In this document: in pieces, positions 1 to 8,905 of the stretch | How positions within the stretch are numbered: position 1 is the stretch's first letter | Layout: each line of letters begins with the position of its first letter | Assembly (NCBI GenBank): GCA_017482345.1 | Contig: JAFUNB010000007.1 | Span: forward strand, 1 to 64,000 | Origin: Oscillibacter sp. | GTDB lineage: Bacteria; Bacillota; Clostridia; Oscillospirales; Oscillospiraceae | DNA: 64,000 nt | Direction: 5' to 3' | Program-made: the position numbers and the translations under genes | Notes under the pieces: model-generated | The model's database searches: none | The model's input: only the letters and a program-made list of their open reading frames with translations | Told to the model about the DNA's origin: nothing

Positions 1-586
1 CCAGCACATCCTCCAGCGCGCAGCAGCGGACGCCCTCGCCGTAGTCCTTCGGCGTGCGGGTATAGACCAGAATGTTCATGTCCAGCACGCGGGCGATCTT
101 CATGACCTCCCGTCCGATGGCGCCGGCGCCCACGATGCCCAGCGTCTTGCCGTTCACCTCCGTGTGGCCCACCTGCAGGCAGCGGGTGAAGTTGCCGCGG
201 TCGCCCCGGGTCAGCATGGCCTGCTGGCGCTGCATATTGGAGGACAGGCCCAGCAGCAGCATGATGGCGGTGTGGGCCACACGCTGGGTGCTGTAAGCGG
301 GGATGTTGCAGACCATGACGCCCTTTTTCTTCGCCGCCTCCAGCGGGATGTTGTTGTAGCCGGTGCCGGCCTCGCAGATGAGCTTCACGGTCTCCGGCAG
401 AGCCAGTACCTGCTCCTCCGTCAGCACCAGCTCCTTGGTGACGGCGATCTCCGCGCCCGCAAGGCGGGGCAGGATCTCCTCCGGCGCGCTGTGATCGTAA
501 ACCGCCACATCCGCGCCCAGCACGCTGTAATCCACCTGTCCGTCGTAATTGACCCGCTGACCGTTGAGCACCACGATATTTGCCAT
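1..586 (-). CDS. D-2-hydroxyacid dehydrogenase, C-terminus cut by window edge
   Basis: NAD-dependent D-isomer-specific 2-hydroxyacid dehydrogenase (glycerate/phosphoglycerate dehydrogenase-like). About 195 codons are visible from the ATG at 586. The N-terminal catalytic half ends in an ICEAGTGYNN segment, and the Rossmann motif GIVGAGAIGREV is clear near residue 150. The C-terminal catalytic His lies beyond the edge. The start follows a GGGGAATGAGGCT leader, a weak but acceptable ribosome site, and a promoter sits 40 bp upstream. The substrate cannot be told from sequence. A second, distant family member is at 36416. Confidence 0.85.
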   Translation of the reverse strand, partial: MANIVVLNGQRVNYDGQVDYSVLGADVAVYDHSAPEEILPRLAGAEIAVTKELVLTEEQVLALPETVKLICEAGTGYNNIPLEAAKKKGVMVCNIPAYSTQRVAHTAIMLLLGLSSNMQRQQAMLTRGDRGNFTRCLQVGHTEVNGKTLGIVGAGAIGREVMKIARVLDMNILVYTRTPKDYGEGVRCCALEDVL

Positions 587-625
587 AGCCTCATTCCCCT
601 TTCGGAAATCGTTTGATGATTTTTT

Positions 626-655
626 ATTGTAACATGTATGGCGCAGGTATGGCAA
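626..655 (-). promoter_or_regulatory. Sigma-A-type promoter for the hydroxyacid dehydrogenase
   Basis: On the minus strand TTGCCA and TACAAT are 18 bp apart, about 40 bp before the ATG at 586. Read from sequence only. Confidence 0.55.
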
Positions 656-714
656 AGGGGAAAAAAGTATGATAGACTATGGCGGAAAAATTTTCTCCGA
701 AAGGAGCTTCTTTT

Positions 715-1944
715 ATGAAAGCAGAGCGTGGGTATCCCCAGTACACCGTCACCCCCAAGGCGGAGGCCGCTATCCTGCGGGGCCATCCGTGGGTGTATGA
801 CGCCGAGATCCTGAAAATCGAGGGCCAGACCGAAAACGGCGGTCTGGTGGACGTGGTCAGCAAGAAGGGCCGCTACCTTGGCACCGGCTTCCTGTCCGAG
901 CTGTCCAAGATCCGCATCCGCCTCATCTCCCGCAACGCCAACGACCGCTTTGACGAATCCTTCTGGGAGCGGAAGCTCCGCTGGGCCTGGGACTACCGCA
1001 AGTCCGTCATGGACGAGGCGGACCTGGACGCCTGCCGCGTCATCTTCGGCGAGGCGGACGCCTTCCCCGGTCTGACGGTGGACAAGTTCCACGACCTGCT
1101 CTCCGTGCAGATCATGAGCATGGGCATGGAGCGCATCCGGGATCTGCTGCTGCCTCTGCTGGTGAAGATCCTGCGGGAGGACGGCCAGACCATCCGGGGC
1201 GTGTTCCTGCGCAACGACGTGGCGCTCCGGGAAAAGGAGGGTCTGGAGCAGCACAAGGGCTGGTATCCCCTCCCCGGCGAGGAGACCCCCGCCTCCCCCA
1301 TTACCGAGATCACGGAAAATGGCGTCAAGTATCTGGTGGATGTGGAAAACGGCCAGAAAACCGGCTTTTTCCTGGACCAGAAGTACAACCGCCGGGCGGT
1401 GGCCCGTCTGGCCCGGGGCAAGACGGTGCTGGACTGCTTCACCCACACCGGCTCCTTCGCCTTAAACGCGGCAATGGGCGGCGCGGCCCACGTCACCGCC
1501 GTGGACGTGTCCGAGTCCGCCGTGGAGATGGCCCGGGCCAACGCGGAGCGCAACGGCCTCTCCGGCATGATGGAGTGCGTGGCGGCCAACGTGTTTGACC
1601 TGCTGCCCCAGCTGGCCAAGCAGCCCCGGAAGTACGATTTCATCATCCTCGATCCCCCGGCCTTCACCAAGTCCCGCAAGACCGTGGCCAACGCCATCAC
1701 CGGCTACAAGGAGATCAACTACCGGGCCATGCAGCTGCTGCCCCGGGGTGGGTATCTGGCCACCTGCTCCTGCTCCCACTTCGCCACGGAGGACAAGTTC
1801 ATCGCCATGCTCCACGACGCGGCGCGGGACGCCGGCGTGCAGCTGCGGCAGATCGAGGCCCGCCAGCAGGGCTGCGACCACCCCATTCTCTGGGGCGTGG
1901 AGGAGACCAATTATCTGAAATTCTACCTGTTCCAGGTGGTATAA
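715..1944 (+). CDS. Class I SAM-dependent rRNA methyltransferase (RlmI/RlmK-like)
   Basis: Probable 23S rRNA cytosine-C5 methyltransferase of the RlmI family, 409 residues. An N-terminal PUA domain (GHPWVYDAEI near the start) is followed by an RlmI-type central region and a Rossmann methyltransferase fold: LDCFTHTGSFALNAA for SAM binding and ILDPPAFTKS for the catalytic NPPxF-like loop. A conserved CSCSH motif follows. ATG 715 is preferred over an in-frame ATG at 679 because AAAGGAG lies 9 bp before it. The stop abuts the inverted-repeat element at 1945. The exact target nucleotide is not known. Confidence 0.88.
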   Translation: MKAERGYPQYTVTPKAEAAILRGHPWVYDAEILKIEGQTENGGLVDVVSKKGRYLGTGFLSELSKIRIRLISRNANDRFDESFWERKLRWAWDYRKSVMDEADLDACRVIFGEADAFPGLTVDKFHDLLSVQIMSMGMERIRDLLLPLLVKILREDGQTIRGVFLRNDVALREKEGLEQHKGWYPLPGEETPASPITEITENGVKYLVDVENGQKTGFFLDQKYNRRAVARLARGKTVLDCFTHTGSFALNAAMGGAAHVTAVDVSESAVEMARANAERNGLSGMMECVAANVFDLLPQLAKQPRKYDFIILDPPAFTKSRKTVANAITGYKEINYRAMQLLPRGGYLATCSCSHFATEDKFIAMLHDAARDAGVQLRQIEARQQGCDHPILWGVEETNYLKFYLFQVV

Positions 1945-2195
1945 GCGCAAAAAAGGAGAGCCGAAAAGCGGAGTCCGAATAAGAAAACATAGATTTTGCC
2001 CCACAGGCATCGCCTGTGGGGCAAAACTGTCCGCAGCCCTTCGGCGAGGATTTTTTCGCTGCTTCAAGGCGTTTTTTCGCAGCGCTACTTTGTGTAACGC
2101 AAGAAAAAACAACGAAGAAGCGGCGGAAAAGGGCCGCCGAGGGGGCAATGTTTTCTTGTGAGGACGCAGCTAACCGGCTCTCCTTTTTCGCTGCC
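1945..2195. mobile_element. MITE-like inverted-repeat element filling a convergent intergenic gap
   Basis: This 251-bp stretch lies exactly between the stop codons of the methyltransferase (+) and the SLH protein (-). Its ends are imperfect inverted repeats of roughly 40-50 bp: the left end begins GCGCAAAAAAGGAGAGCCG and the right end reads the same in reverse complement with a few changes. Both repeats close on AAGAAAACAT. Inside, 1994-2008 and 2012-2026 form a perfect 15-bp stem (TTTTGCCCCACAGGC) with a 3-base loop. No transposase is encoded. It may also serve as a bidirectional terminator. Mobility is inferred from structure; no target-site duplication is obvious. Confidence 0.55.
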
Positions 2196-4154
2196 TTATT
2201 TGCTGGCGTATGCCACCACGCGGACCACGCCGTCCTTGACGTAGAGATCCATACTGCCGCCGTAGCTGCGGGCGGAGGTGAGATCCGTCCAGCGGCCGGA
2301 GTCCTCGTTGTAGCACAGGACGTTCTCCGGCACACTGTAGCTGCGGCCGCCGAAGACCACCGTCTTGTCGCCGATCCAGGAGGAGGCGGACACGTTCTTC
2401 ACCGCCGCCAGCGTCTCCATGGACACGAAGCCGGTGCCGGCGCTGTTGAGCCGGGCCGCCACGAAGTCACCCCGTTTGGCGGCGCGGTAGGGGCCATAGG
2501 GGCCCCGGCGGTCGGCGTCGCTGTTGCCGAACTCCACGCCCACATACTCCTTCCAGACGGACTCGCCGCCCTCGCCGGTCTCCTCCACGTCCTCCGTGAA
2601 GACACGGCCGTAGAACTCGCCGCTGGCGCGGTCCAGCACGACGAGATCCACCTCGTCGGCCCAGTTGGTGCGGGCGTAGACCACATGGTCGGCGGAGACC
2701 TGGCCGCTGGCCAGCTGGTTCACGCCCAGAAGCTGACCGTTCTCATAGATGAGCACGTTGTCGGCCAGAGCCTTCTTGCCCAGCTTGCCGGCAGACACGT
2801 CCAGCGTGCCGGTGGCGCCGCCGTCCAGCTGATTGACGGTCACACGGCCGCCGCTGGAGCTGATGCGGACCACATGGCCCTCCGCCGCCTCGCCGGCGTC
2901 CACCGCCAGCGGGATGAGGGCGCTGCCGCACAGCAGCTCCACGCTGCCGTCCCGGACGATGCCCACGGCGTTGCCCCGGACACTGCCGGGCTCCGCGGCG
3001 CCGGCCACCTGGCCGTCCGCCGTCAGCAGCAGGACCATCTGGTCGCCGGGCTTAAACTCCGCCACGCTGTCACGGGCGGTGGGCAGAACGGCGAACTCCG
3101 TGCCCAGAGCCGTCACCTGCGCGGGTGCGCCGGGGGCGGGAGAGCAGTCCTCGTAATACACCGCCACGCGGGTGTCGCAGACCCGGATGGTGTTGGTGGC
3201 GGCGTTGTAGGTCGCCACATCGTACTTCCGCAGGTCGCCCACGGTGGCGGCGCTGCCGTTTTTCACGATGGCGTAATCGCTGTTGCCGGCCAGGGCCTCG
3301 AAGCCTGCCGCGGAGCGGTCGGCGTAGACGATGACCGCCGCGTCCGCCACGCCGCTGCCGCCGGTGGAGGCGGGCAGGAACGTCAATGCCTCGCCCTTGG
3401 CGTTGGTGACCACCTGGCCCCGGACGCCGATGAGGGCGGAGGCGGAGACAGGGTTGGCCATCTTGTAAACGGCGCCGTCGGAGGTCTTCAGCGTGCCCGC
3501 GCCGCCGTCGATGGAGACGAGGTTCGTCTCCTCCCCCAGCGTATACAGGGTGCCGCCGTCCTGGGTCTTGGTGCGCAGGAGGTTCACGAACAGCCGGGCC
3601 GCCTGACCGCGGGTCAGGGGCGTGGAGCCGCCGCCGGAGACGCCCTCTGTCAATCCAATGCTCTGGGCCACGGCCAGATAGCTGTCCGGCCAGACGCCGC
3701 CCACCACCTCATCGGTGTAGCCCAGCATCCGCAGGGTAATGGTCACCGCGTGGCCCACCGTCACGGTCTTGCCGGGGCCGAAGGTGCCGTCGGCATAGCC
3801 GGAGATGACCTTCTGACCCTTGGCGGCCATGTTGATGTAGGCGGAGGCCCAGTGGGAGGGCTTCACGTCCGGGAAGATGGTGACCGCCCGGTAGCGGCCC
3901 AGCTCGTCGCCGCCATCCATGGCGTAGACGGCCATTTTGCAGAACTGGGCGCGGTTCAAAATAACGCCGGGGCGGAAGGTGCCGTCGCCGTAGCCGTCCA
4001 GCACGCCCATGAGCCGCAGCACCTCCACCGCCGTGGCGGTGGTCTGGTCCGGGATGTCGGCGAACCGGGTGGTGCCGGCGGCGGAGGCGGGTGTTGCAAG
4101 CAGTCCCGCCGTCAGGATCAGCGCTGTCACCAGCGCGAGAAGTCTTTGTTTCAT
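2196..4154 (-). CDS. S-layer homology (SLH) domain surface protein
   Basis: Secreted protein of 652 residues. The signal peptide is MKQRLLALVTALILTAGLL...ASA. Three SLH modules fill residues about 30-200, with FADIPD, FPDVKPSHWA and DGTFRPG/DGTFGPG motifs. SLH modules bind secondary cell-wall polymer, so the protein should be held on the cell wall. The remaining 450 residues are beta-rich with no recognised catalytic motif. ATG 4154 has AAAGGAG 7 bp upstream, better than the in-frame GTG at 4160. It begins 12 bp after the ABC permease gene, so it is probably the last gene of that operon and may be its cargo or partner (inference). Confidence 0.85.
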   Translation of the reverse strand: MKQRLLALVTALILTAGLLATPASAAGTTRFADIPDQTTATAVEVLRLMGVLDGYGDGTFRPGVILNRAQFCKMAVYAMDGGDELGRYRAVTIFPDVKPSHWASAYINMAAKGQKVISGYADGTFGPGKTVTVGHAVTITLRMLGYTDEVVGGVWPDSYLAVAQSIGLTEGVSGGGSTPLTRGQAARLFVNLLRTKTQDGGTLYTLGEETNLVSIDGGAGTLKTSDGAVYKMANPVSASALIGVRGQVVTNAKGEALTFLPASTGGSGVADAAVIVYADRSAAGFEALAGNSDYAIVKNGSAATVGDLRKYDVATYNAATNTIRVCDTRVAVYYEDCSPAPGAPAQVTALGTEFAVLPTARDSVAEFKPGDQMVLLLTADGQVAGAAEPGSVRGNAVGIVRDGSVELLCGSALIPLAVDAGEAAEGHVVRISSSGGRVTVNQLDGGATGTLDVSAGKLGKKALADNVLIYENGQLLGVNQLASGQVSADHVVYARTNWADEVDLVVLDRASGEFYGRVFTEDVEETGEGGESVWKEYVGVEFGNSDADRRGPYGPYRAAKRGDFVAARLNSAGTGFVSMETLAAVKNVSASSWIGDKTVVFGGRSYSVPENVLCYNEDSGRWTDLTSARSYGGSMDLYVKDGVVRVVAYASK

Positions 4155-4166
4155 ACACACGCTCCT

Positions 4167-5420
4167 TTACTGTGCCCGCAGGGCCTCCACCGGCTGGAGC
4201 CGGGAGGCCTTGGCGGCGGGATAGATGCCAAAGAGGATGCCCAGCGCCACCGACAGGGCGAAGGCCGCCGCCGTGATGCCGAGAGAGGGCCAGATGTCGA
4301 TCTGCATCAACAGCTTTCCCGCCAGCCTTGTGCCCAGCGTTCCCACGCCGATGCCTATGATGCCGCCCATGCCGCAGAGCATGGCCGCCTCGATGAGGAA
4401 CTGGGTGACGATGGCGCTGCGCTCGGCGCCGATGGCCCGGCGGATGCCGATCTCGCGGGTGCGCTCCGTGACGGTGACCAGCATGATGTTCATGATGCCG
4501 ATGCCGCCCACCAGCAGAGAGATGGCGGCGATGCCGCCCAGCACCAGAGAGATCATGGCCAGATATTCATTCTGGCTCTCCTGCCACTGGTTTTCGCTGT
4601 AGGCGTAGCCCCAGCCGTTCTGGCCGTTGTTGGTCAGGCCGGCCAGGAAGCCGCTGAGCCGGGAGATGACCTCCACGGTGGCCTCGCCGGAGGAGGCCTT
4701 CACCACGAACTCGCTCATGGTGATGTTGGGGTTCAGCTGGCGGCGGGCGGTGTAAGGAAAGACGATGATGTTGTCCATGGACCACAGGGAGTCCGGGTCC
4801 TTGGCCTCATAGACGCCCACCACGGTGAAGGGATAGCCGTTTACCTGCACGGTCTGGCCCACCGGGTCGGCGTAGTTGAAGAAGTTGCGGGCCGCCCGGG
4901 CGCCCATGACGCACACCTGGTTGTAGTTTTTGATGTCGATGTTGCTGATATCCCGGCCACGGGCCAGGCTAAAGTTGTTGCAGATGGCGTACTGGTCGCT
5001 GCCAAGATACGCCGTGGGCGGCAGAGCCGTGTTGGGGTCGGGTTCGCCGCCGCTGTTCCACATGTTCTCCTCGTTTTTCTGCATGCTCTTGCTGCTCTTG
5101 GAGCCGTACACCACGTTGATGTCCCACATGGTGGCGTTGGGCGTGACGCCCAGCACCAGGTCGCTGCCAAGGCTGCTGCAGTAGTCATACAGGTCGTCAA
5201 ACACATCCGTACCGTTATAGGTGGAGGCGGAGACGTTGATCTTGTTGGTGCCCATGGCCTCAAACTGCTTCATGGACTCCTGGTTCATACCGTTGACCGT
5301 GGAGACGATGGTCATGACGGAGGCGATGCCGATGATGATGCCCAGCATGGTCAGAAAGGAGCGGCCCTTGTTGCCCAGGATGGAGCGGAACGCCATTTTC
5401 AGTGCCTGTCCGAATTTCAC
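4167..5420 (-). CDS. MacB/YknZ-type ABC transporter permease
   Basis: FtsX/MacB-family permease, 417 residues. The N-terminal membrane helix ([19 protein letters not shown]) is followed by a large extracytoplasmic MacB_PCD domain and three C-terminal helices, including [28 protein letters not shown] cut by the conserved [10 protein letters not shown] loop. The GTG at 5420 overlaps the ATPase stop as GTGA and sits 10 bp after AGGAGG; it matches the usual MKF start of the family. A TTG at 5426 is the alternative. It works with the ATPase at 5417 and the adaptor at 6114 as a tripartite exporter. Confidence 0.9.
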   Translation of the reverse strand: MKFGQALKMAFRSILGNKGRSFLTMLGIIIGIASVMTIVSTVNGMNQESMKQFEAMGTNKINVSASTYNGTDVFDDLYDYCSSLGSDLVLGVTPNATMWDINVVYGSKSSKSMQKNEENMWNSGGEPDPNTALPPTAYLGSDQYAICNNFSLARGRDISNIDIKNYNQVCVMGARAARNFFNYADPVGQTVQVNGYPFTVVGVYEAKDPDSLWSMDNIIVFPYTARRQLNPNITMSEFVVKASSGEATVEVISRLSGFLAGLTNNGQNGWGYAYSENQWQESQNEYLAMISLVLGGIAAISLLVGGIGIMNIMLVTVTERTREIGIRRAIGAERSAIVTQFLIEAAMLCGMGGIIGIGVGTLGTRLAGKLLMQIDIWPSLGITAAAFALSVALGILFGIYPAAKASRLQPVEALRAQ

Positions 5421-6112
5421 AGCCAATCCACCTCCTGTTCCCGGTCCTCCACGATTTTGCCGTCCGCCAGCCGCACGATGCGCCGGGCGGAGGCGGCGAT
5501 GGAGTTGTCGTGGGTGATGAGGATGACGGTGGTGCCCTCCCGGTTCAGCCGCCGCAGGAAGTCCAGCACCTCCTGTCCCGTGTGGGAGTCCAGCGCGCCG
5601 GTGGGCTCATCCGCCATGACAATGGGCGGGTTCGCGGCGATGGCCCGGGCGATGGCCACCCGCTGCTGCTGGCCGCCGGACATCTCCACCGGCCGGTGCT
5701 TCACGCGGCCGGCCAGGCCCACGCGGTCCAGCGCCTCCATGGCCATATCCCGCCGCCGCTGGCCGTTGATGCCCTGATAGATCAGGGGCAGCTCCACGTT
5801 TTCCAGCACCGTCAGACTGGGGATGAGGTTATACTGCTGGAAAATGAAGCCGATCTGCCGGTTTCGGATGTGGGAGAGCTCCTTGTCCGTCAGGTCACGG
5901 ACGTCGGTGCCGTCCAGGAAATAATCGCCCCGGGTGGGGATATCCAGACAGCCCAGCACGTTCATCATGGTGGACTTGCCGGAGCCGGACTGGCCCACGA
6001 TGGCCACGAACTCTCCCCGGTCAATGGTCAGGGAGACGTCGTCCAGCGCCCGGACCTCGCTCTCCAGTCCCTCGCCGTAGATCTTATATACATGATTCAG
6101 TCGTACCAGCAT
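5417..6112 (-). CDS. MacB/LolD/YknY-type ABC transporter ATP-binding protein
   Basis: ATPase of 231 residues that powers the MacB-like exporter. Walker A is GQSGSGKST, the Q-loop is [10 protein letters not shown], the signature is [14 protein letters not shown], Walker B is [12 protein letters not shown] and the switch His is in LITHD. These match the LolD/MacB/YknY subgroup. ATG 6112 lies 1 bp after the adaptor stop, and the 3' end overlaps the permease start by 4 bp, which indicates translational coupling. Confidence 0.93.
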   Translation of the reverse strand: MLVRLNHVYKIYGEGLESEVRALDDVSLTIDRGEFVAIVGQSGSGKSTMMNVLGCLDIPTRGDYFLDGTDVRDLTDKELSHIRNRQIGFIFQQYNLIPSLTVLENVELPLIYQGINGQRRRDMAMEALDRVGLAGRVKHRPVEMSGGQQQRVAIARAIAANPPIVMADEPTGALDSHTGQEVLDFLRRLNREGTTVILITHDNSIAASARRIVRLADGKIVEDREQEVDWL

Positions 6113-6113
6113 A

Positions 6114-7754
6114 TCACATCCAGACGTCAGAGGTCTGAAGCTGGGTAAAGACCTCGGTGTCTGCCTCCACGCCGGATTTGATCTCAACATTATAGGTATC
6201 GGAAATACCGGTCTCCACCGGCACGGCCCAGAAGCCCTCCGGCACACCGTCCACGGGGACGCTGAGCTCGATGGCGTTCTCCGGCCGGTCGCCGCTGACA
6301 AACACCACGCTGCCGGTGCTGCCGTCCTCCAGAGGAACGGTCTTGACGCACTGGATGGGCACCACCAGACAGTTGTCGTTCTGGCTGGCCACCAGAGAGT
6401 AGGTAATGTAGCTGCCAGACATGAGGGAGCCGTCAAAGTTGTCCACGGAGATGACCATGGGATAGCTGGCCACGCCGTTTTCCGCCGTGGAGTTCAGACT
6501 GACGGACTCCACGATTCCCGTATACATGCTGCCCCACTGGTCGATCTCCACCATCATGCCGGGCTTCACGAAGCTGACGTTCCGCTCGTCCACCGTGGCG
6601 TCCACGGTGATGGTGGTGGTGTCGGAGATGGTGACCACGCCGCTGTTGGCGGCCACGGTCATGCCGGGCTCCAGCATGAGGCCGATGACGGTGCCGTCAA
6701 TGGGGGCCACGGCGTTGCAGTTGTCCAGATTCTTCTGGGCGGTGTCCAGCGCCTGCCGGGCCTCCTCCAGCTGCTGCTCCAGATCGAAGATCTCGCTCTC
6801 GCTGTCCTCGCCGTCGATGTTCACCAGCACCTCGCCGGCGGCCACCTGCAGGTAGTCCACCAGCCGGCTGGAGAGGACGGTGCCGCTGACGGTGCTCACC
6901 AGATCGCCGGTGCGGTAATACTCCAGCTTGCCGGCCTCGTAGGGATACACGGTCTCCCCGCCCATCGTGGCAGTGGCGGAGGCCACCATCTCAGCGGTGA
7001 GGATGCCGGGATTGTCGATGAGGATGTCGGCGGAGAAGAGCTTGGAGCCCTCCGGGGTGATGCGGCTGACCATGTGGACAGCCTCCACCGTGCCGGTGAG
7101 GGTGGTCATCAGGGCGGGGATGGACACGTCCATGGTCTGACCCACCCACACGTCGCCCTCATAGGCGTAGCTGTAGTACTGGGTCAGGCGCAGGCGGGTG
7201 TCGTCCGCCAGCGTGGCCACCACGGTGCCCTTACCGATGGTGTCGCCGGGGTTCAGCTTCACGGTGTCCAGCAGCTTTCCGGGGTAGCCGGCTGCCAGAT
7301 TCAGTCCGGCGATGTCCTTGTGCAGGGCGGAGAGCTGCTTTTCATAGCCCTCCACCACCTGCCGGGCTTTTTCCACGGCGTCCCGGGCGTCTTCGGACTC
7401 GATGATAAACAGCGGGTCGCCGGCCATGACCTTCTGGCCCTCGGTGATGAACACCTCCTGCACCACGCCCTCGGTGGTCAGCATGAGGGTCTCGCTGTTC
7501 TTACTCTTGGTGAGGCCGCTGCCCTCCACGGTGGAGGTGATGGAGCCGTAGGTGACAAAGTCCGTCACCACCTGGGCCTCCGGCTCGCTGCCGCCGCCAA
7601 AATACTTCACGCCGGCGAAGATCAGCGCCGCCGCCACTGCCAGAACGATGAGCCACCGCACCAGTTTCTTCCGTTTTTTCTTGTTTTTGGGGGCCGCAGG
7701 GGGCTGCTCCGGCGTCTGCGCCGCCTGCTGCTCCAGTTCCTTTACTTCTGCCAT
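6114..7754 (-). CDS. HlyD/MacA/YknX-type periplasmic adaptor protein
   Basis: Membrane-fusion protein of 546 residues. A cytoplasmic lysine-rich N-terminus leads to one membrane helix (LVRWLIVLAVAAALIFAGVKYF). A split biotinyl-lipoyl domain (SGLTKSKNSETLMLTTEG and APIDGTVIGLML) flanks coiled-coil stretches (VEKARQVVEGYEKQLSAL; DLEQQLEEARQALDTAQKNL). It is longer than MacA, with an inserted beta-rich part. ATG 7754 has AAAGGAG 9 bp upstream, and the longer ORF starting at 7781 does not. First gene of the four-gene operon; B. subtilis YknXYZ is the closest well-known layout. Confidence 0.88.
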   Translation of the reverse strand: MAEVKELEQQAAQTPEQPPAAPKNKKKRKKLVRWLIVLAVAAALIFAGVKYFGGGSEPEAQVVTDFVTYGSITSTVEGSGLTKSKNSETLMLTTEGVVQEVFITEGQKVMAGDPLFIIESEDARDAVEKARQVVEGYEKQLSALHKDIAGLNLAAGYPGKLLDTVKLNPGDTIGKGTVVATLADDTRLRLTQYYSYAYEGDVWVGQTMDVSIPALMTTLTGTVEAVHMVSRITPEGSKLFSADILIDNPGILTAEMVASATATMGGETVYPYEAGKLEYYRTGDLVSTVSGTVLSSRLVDYLQVAAGEVLVNIDGEDSESEIFDLEQQLEEARQALDTAQKNLDNCNAVAPIDGTVIGLMLEPGMTVAANSGVVTISDTTTITVDATVDERNVSFVKPGMMVEIDQWGSMYTGIVESVSLNSTAENGVASYPMVISVDNFDGSLMSGSYITYSLVASQNDNCLVVPIQCVKTVPLEDGSTGSVVFVSGDRPENAIELSVPVDGVPEGFWAVPVETGISDTYNVEIKSGVEADTEVFTQLQTSDVWM

Positions 7755-7798
7755 AACCGCATGCTCCTTTCCGCATATCATATTCCATCATACCGTTA

Positions 7799-7827
7799 TA
7801 TATAGTGAAGTTGTCCCTCCAATTCAA
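7799..7827 (-). promoter_or_regulatory. Promoter of the MacAB-like/SLH operon
   Basis: TTGAAT and TATATA on the minus strand, 17 bp apart, about 45 bp before the adaptor start. Confidence 0.6.
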
Positions 7828-7865
7828 CTACAAAACAGTAACAGTTTTTTGAATTTTTTGTATTG

Positions 7866-7909
7866 AAAACCCCTCCGGCCCCGCGCAGGCGGGAACGGAG
7901 GGGTTTTTT
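7866..7909 (-). terminator. Terminator after rsmJ
   Basis: A 12-bp stem AAAACCCCTCCG/CGGAGGGGTTTT with T runs on both strands. It lies downstream of rsmJ on the minus strand. Confidence 0.75.
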
Positions 7910-7964
7910 ATCTCTACCACCAGACATCTTCCAGACAAAGGGGTTTTAGCTCTGCCACCAGACA
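7898..7964. repeat. Imperfect short direct repeat
   Basis: Two near-identical units: AGGGGTTTTTTATCTCTACC at 7899 and AGGGGTTTTAGCTCTGCC near 7936, each continuing ACCAGACA. They overlap the rsmJ terminator. The origin is unknown; they may be a partial duplication of the terminator region. Confidence 0.5.
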
Positions 7965-7991
7965 CCCCATCTAATCGAAAGATTTTACCAG

Positions 7992-8783
7992 TTATTCGGT
8001 CGGAATCTCCAGCTTGAAGGTATGGAGCTTTCCGAAGGGATCGGCGATGCAGTCGAACCGGACGGCCTTGCCGGAGATGGAATAGTCCGGCTTCACGCCT
8101 GCCAAAAACGGGCCCTTGGGCGGCCGCTTGATGATGAGCCGGCGGGGTTTGGCCTTGGCCGCCGCCAGCAGCAGCGACGCCTCGTCGGTGCAGGGAGTCT
8201 CCAGCTGCTGGATCATCTGCAGCTTCTTTTTCACCAGGGCGCTCTTCTGCCGGGCGGGGAACATGGGGTCCAGCAGAATAATATCCGGCGGCGTGTCCAG
8301 CGCGGCCATGGCCCCGGCGCTGTCGCCGTGGAGCACCTCCATGCGGCCCGCGATCTCCGCCAGCTCCGGCGTCTTTCTCGCCCGCTCCACCGCGTCGCGC
8401 AGCAGCTCGTAGATGACGTCGTTGCGCTCGTACATCCGCACGCAATAGCCCGCCGCCGCCAGAACCAGAGAGTCCTCCCCCAGTCCCGCCGTGGCGTCCA
8501 CTGCCGTCAGGGGGCCGTCCACGCCCTTCAGCTTGGCCGCCCGGGCCAGCAGCTCCCGCTGCCACGCGCCATTCTGCACCCGGGAGAGCAGGCGGGTAAA
8601 ATCCCCCCGCAGCTCCTGTCCGCCGGACACCAGCGCCAGTCCTTCGCCGTCCAGCCGCAGGCAGAGTTCGTCCTCTGCCGGCTGGCCCACAGGAAAACGC
8701 TCCGAAAGGCGGGCGGCGGCCAGCTCGTCCGCGCCCTCGCCGATGGTCAGAGGGATTCGGTTTTGTGCCTGTTTTTCGTTCAT
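7992..8783 (-). CDS. rsmJ: 16S rRNA (guanine1516-N2)-methyltransferase, RsmJ family
   Basis: 263 residues. The RsmJ/YhiQ signatures are plain: SAM-binding VDATAGLGEDSLVLAA, acidic loop YERND, and the family block ILLDPMFPARQKSALVKKK. E. coli RsmJ methylates G1516 of 16S rRNA; the same target is assumed here. ATG 8783 has GGAGA 8 bp upstream. It is divergent from the nucleotidyltransferase gene with closely packed promoters. Confidence 0.88.
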   Translation of the reverse strand: MNEKQAQNRIPLTIGEGADELAAARLSERFPVGQPAEDELCLRLDGEGLALVSGGQELRGDFTRLLSRVQNGAWQRELLARAAKLKGVDGPLTAVDATAGLGEDSLVLAAAGYCVRMYERNDVIYELLRDAVERARKTPELAEIAGRMEVLHGDSAGAMAALDTPPDIILLDPMFPARQKSALVKKKLQMIQQLETPCTDEASLLLAAAKAKPRRLIIKRPPKGPFLAGVKPDYSISGKAVRFDCIADPFGKLHTFKLEIPTE

Positions 8784-8817
8784 ACAGTCATTCTCCGAAG
8801 TGATTTTGATGGGTATG

Positions 8818-8846
8818 ATTATACCCCATCTCCCCCGCTGTTGCAA
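8818..8846 (-). promoter_or_regulatory. Promoter of rsmJ
   Basis: Minus strand TTGCAA (8841-8846), 17-bp spacer, TATAAT (8818-8823). The -35 hexamer is palindromic and is also the -35 of the opposite promoter. Confidence 0.65.
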
Positions 8847-8870
8847 GGCTGCCGGATTTCGTGGTACAAT
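8841..8870 (+). promoter_or_regulatory. Promoter of the nucleotidyltransferase gene
   Basis: TTGCAA (8841-8846), 18-bp spacer, TACAAT (8865-8870), 36 bp before ATG 8906. It shares its -35 with rsmJ. Confidence 0.65.
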
Positions 8871-8905
8871 GGCGCCGACCGCAAATTCGCAAAGAGGTGA
8901 GCAGC

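Noticed and set aside
2016..5777. 1253-codon open frame on the plus strand
   Set aside because: Antisense to the SLH and ABC permease/ATPase genes, which have clear domains. His/Ala/Gly-rich shadow typical of high-GC coding DNA.
7866..7964. Possible IS remnant after rsmJ
   Set aside because: Only a terminator and a short imperfect direct repeat; no transposase fragment or clear inverted ends.
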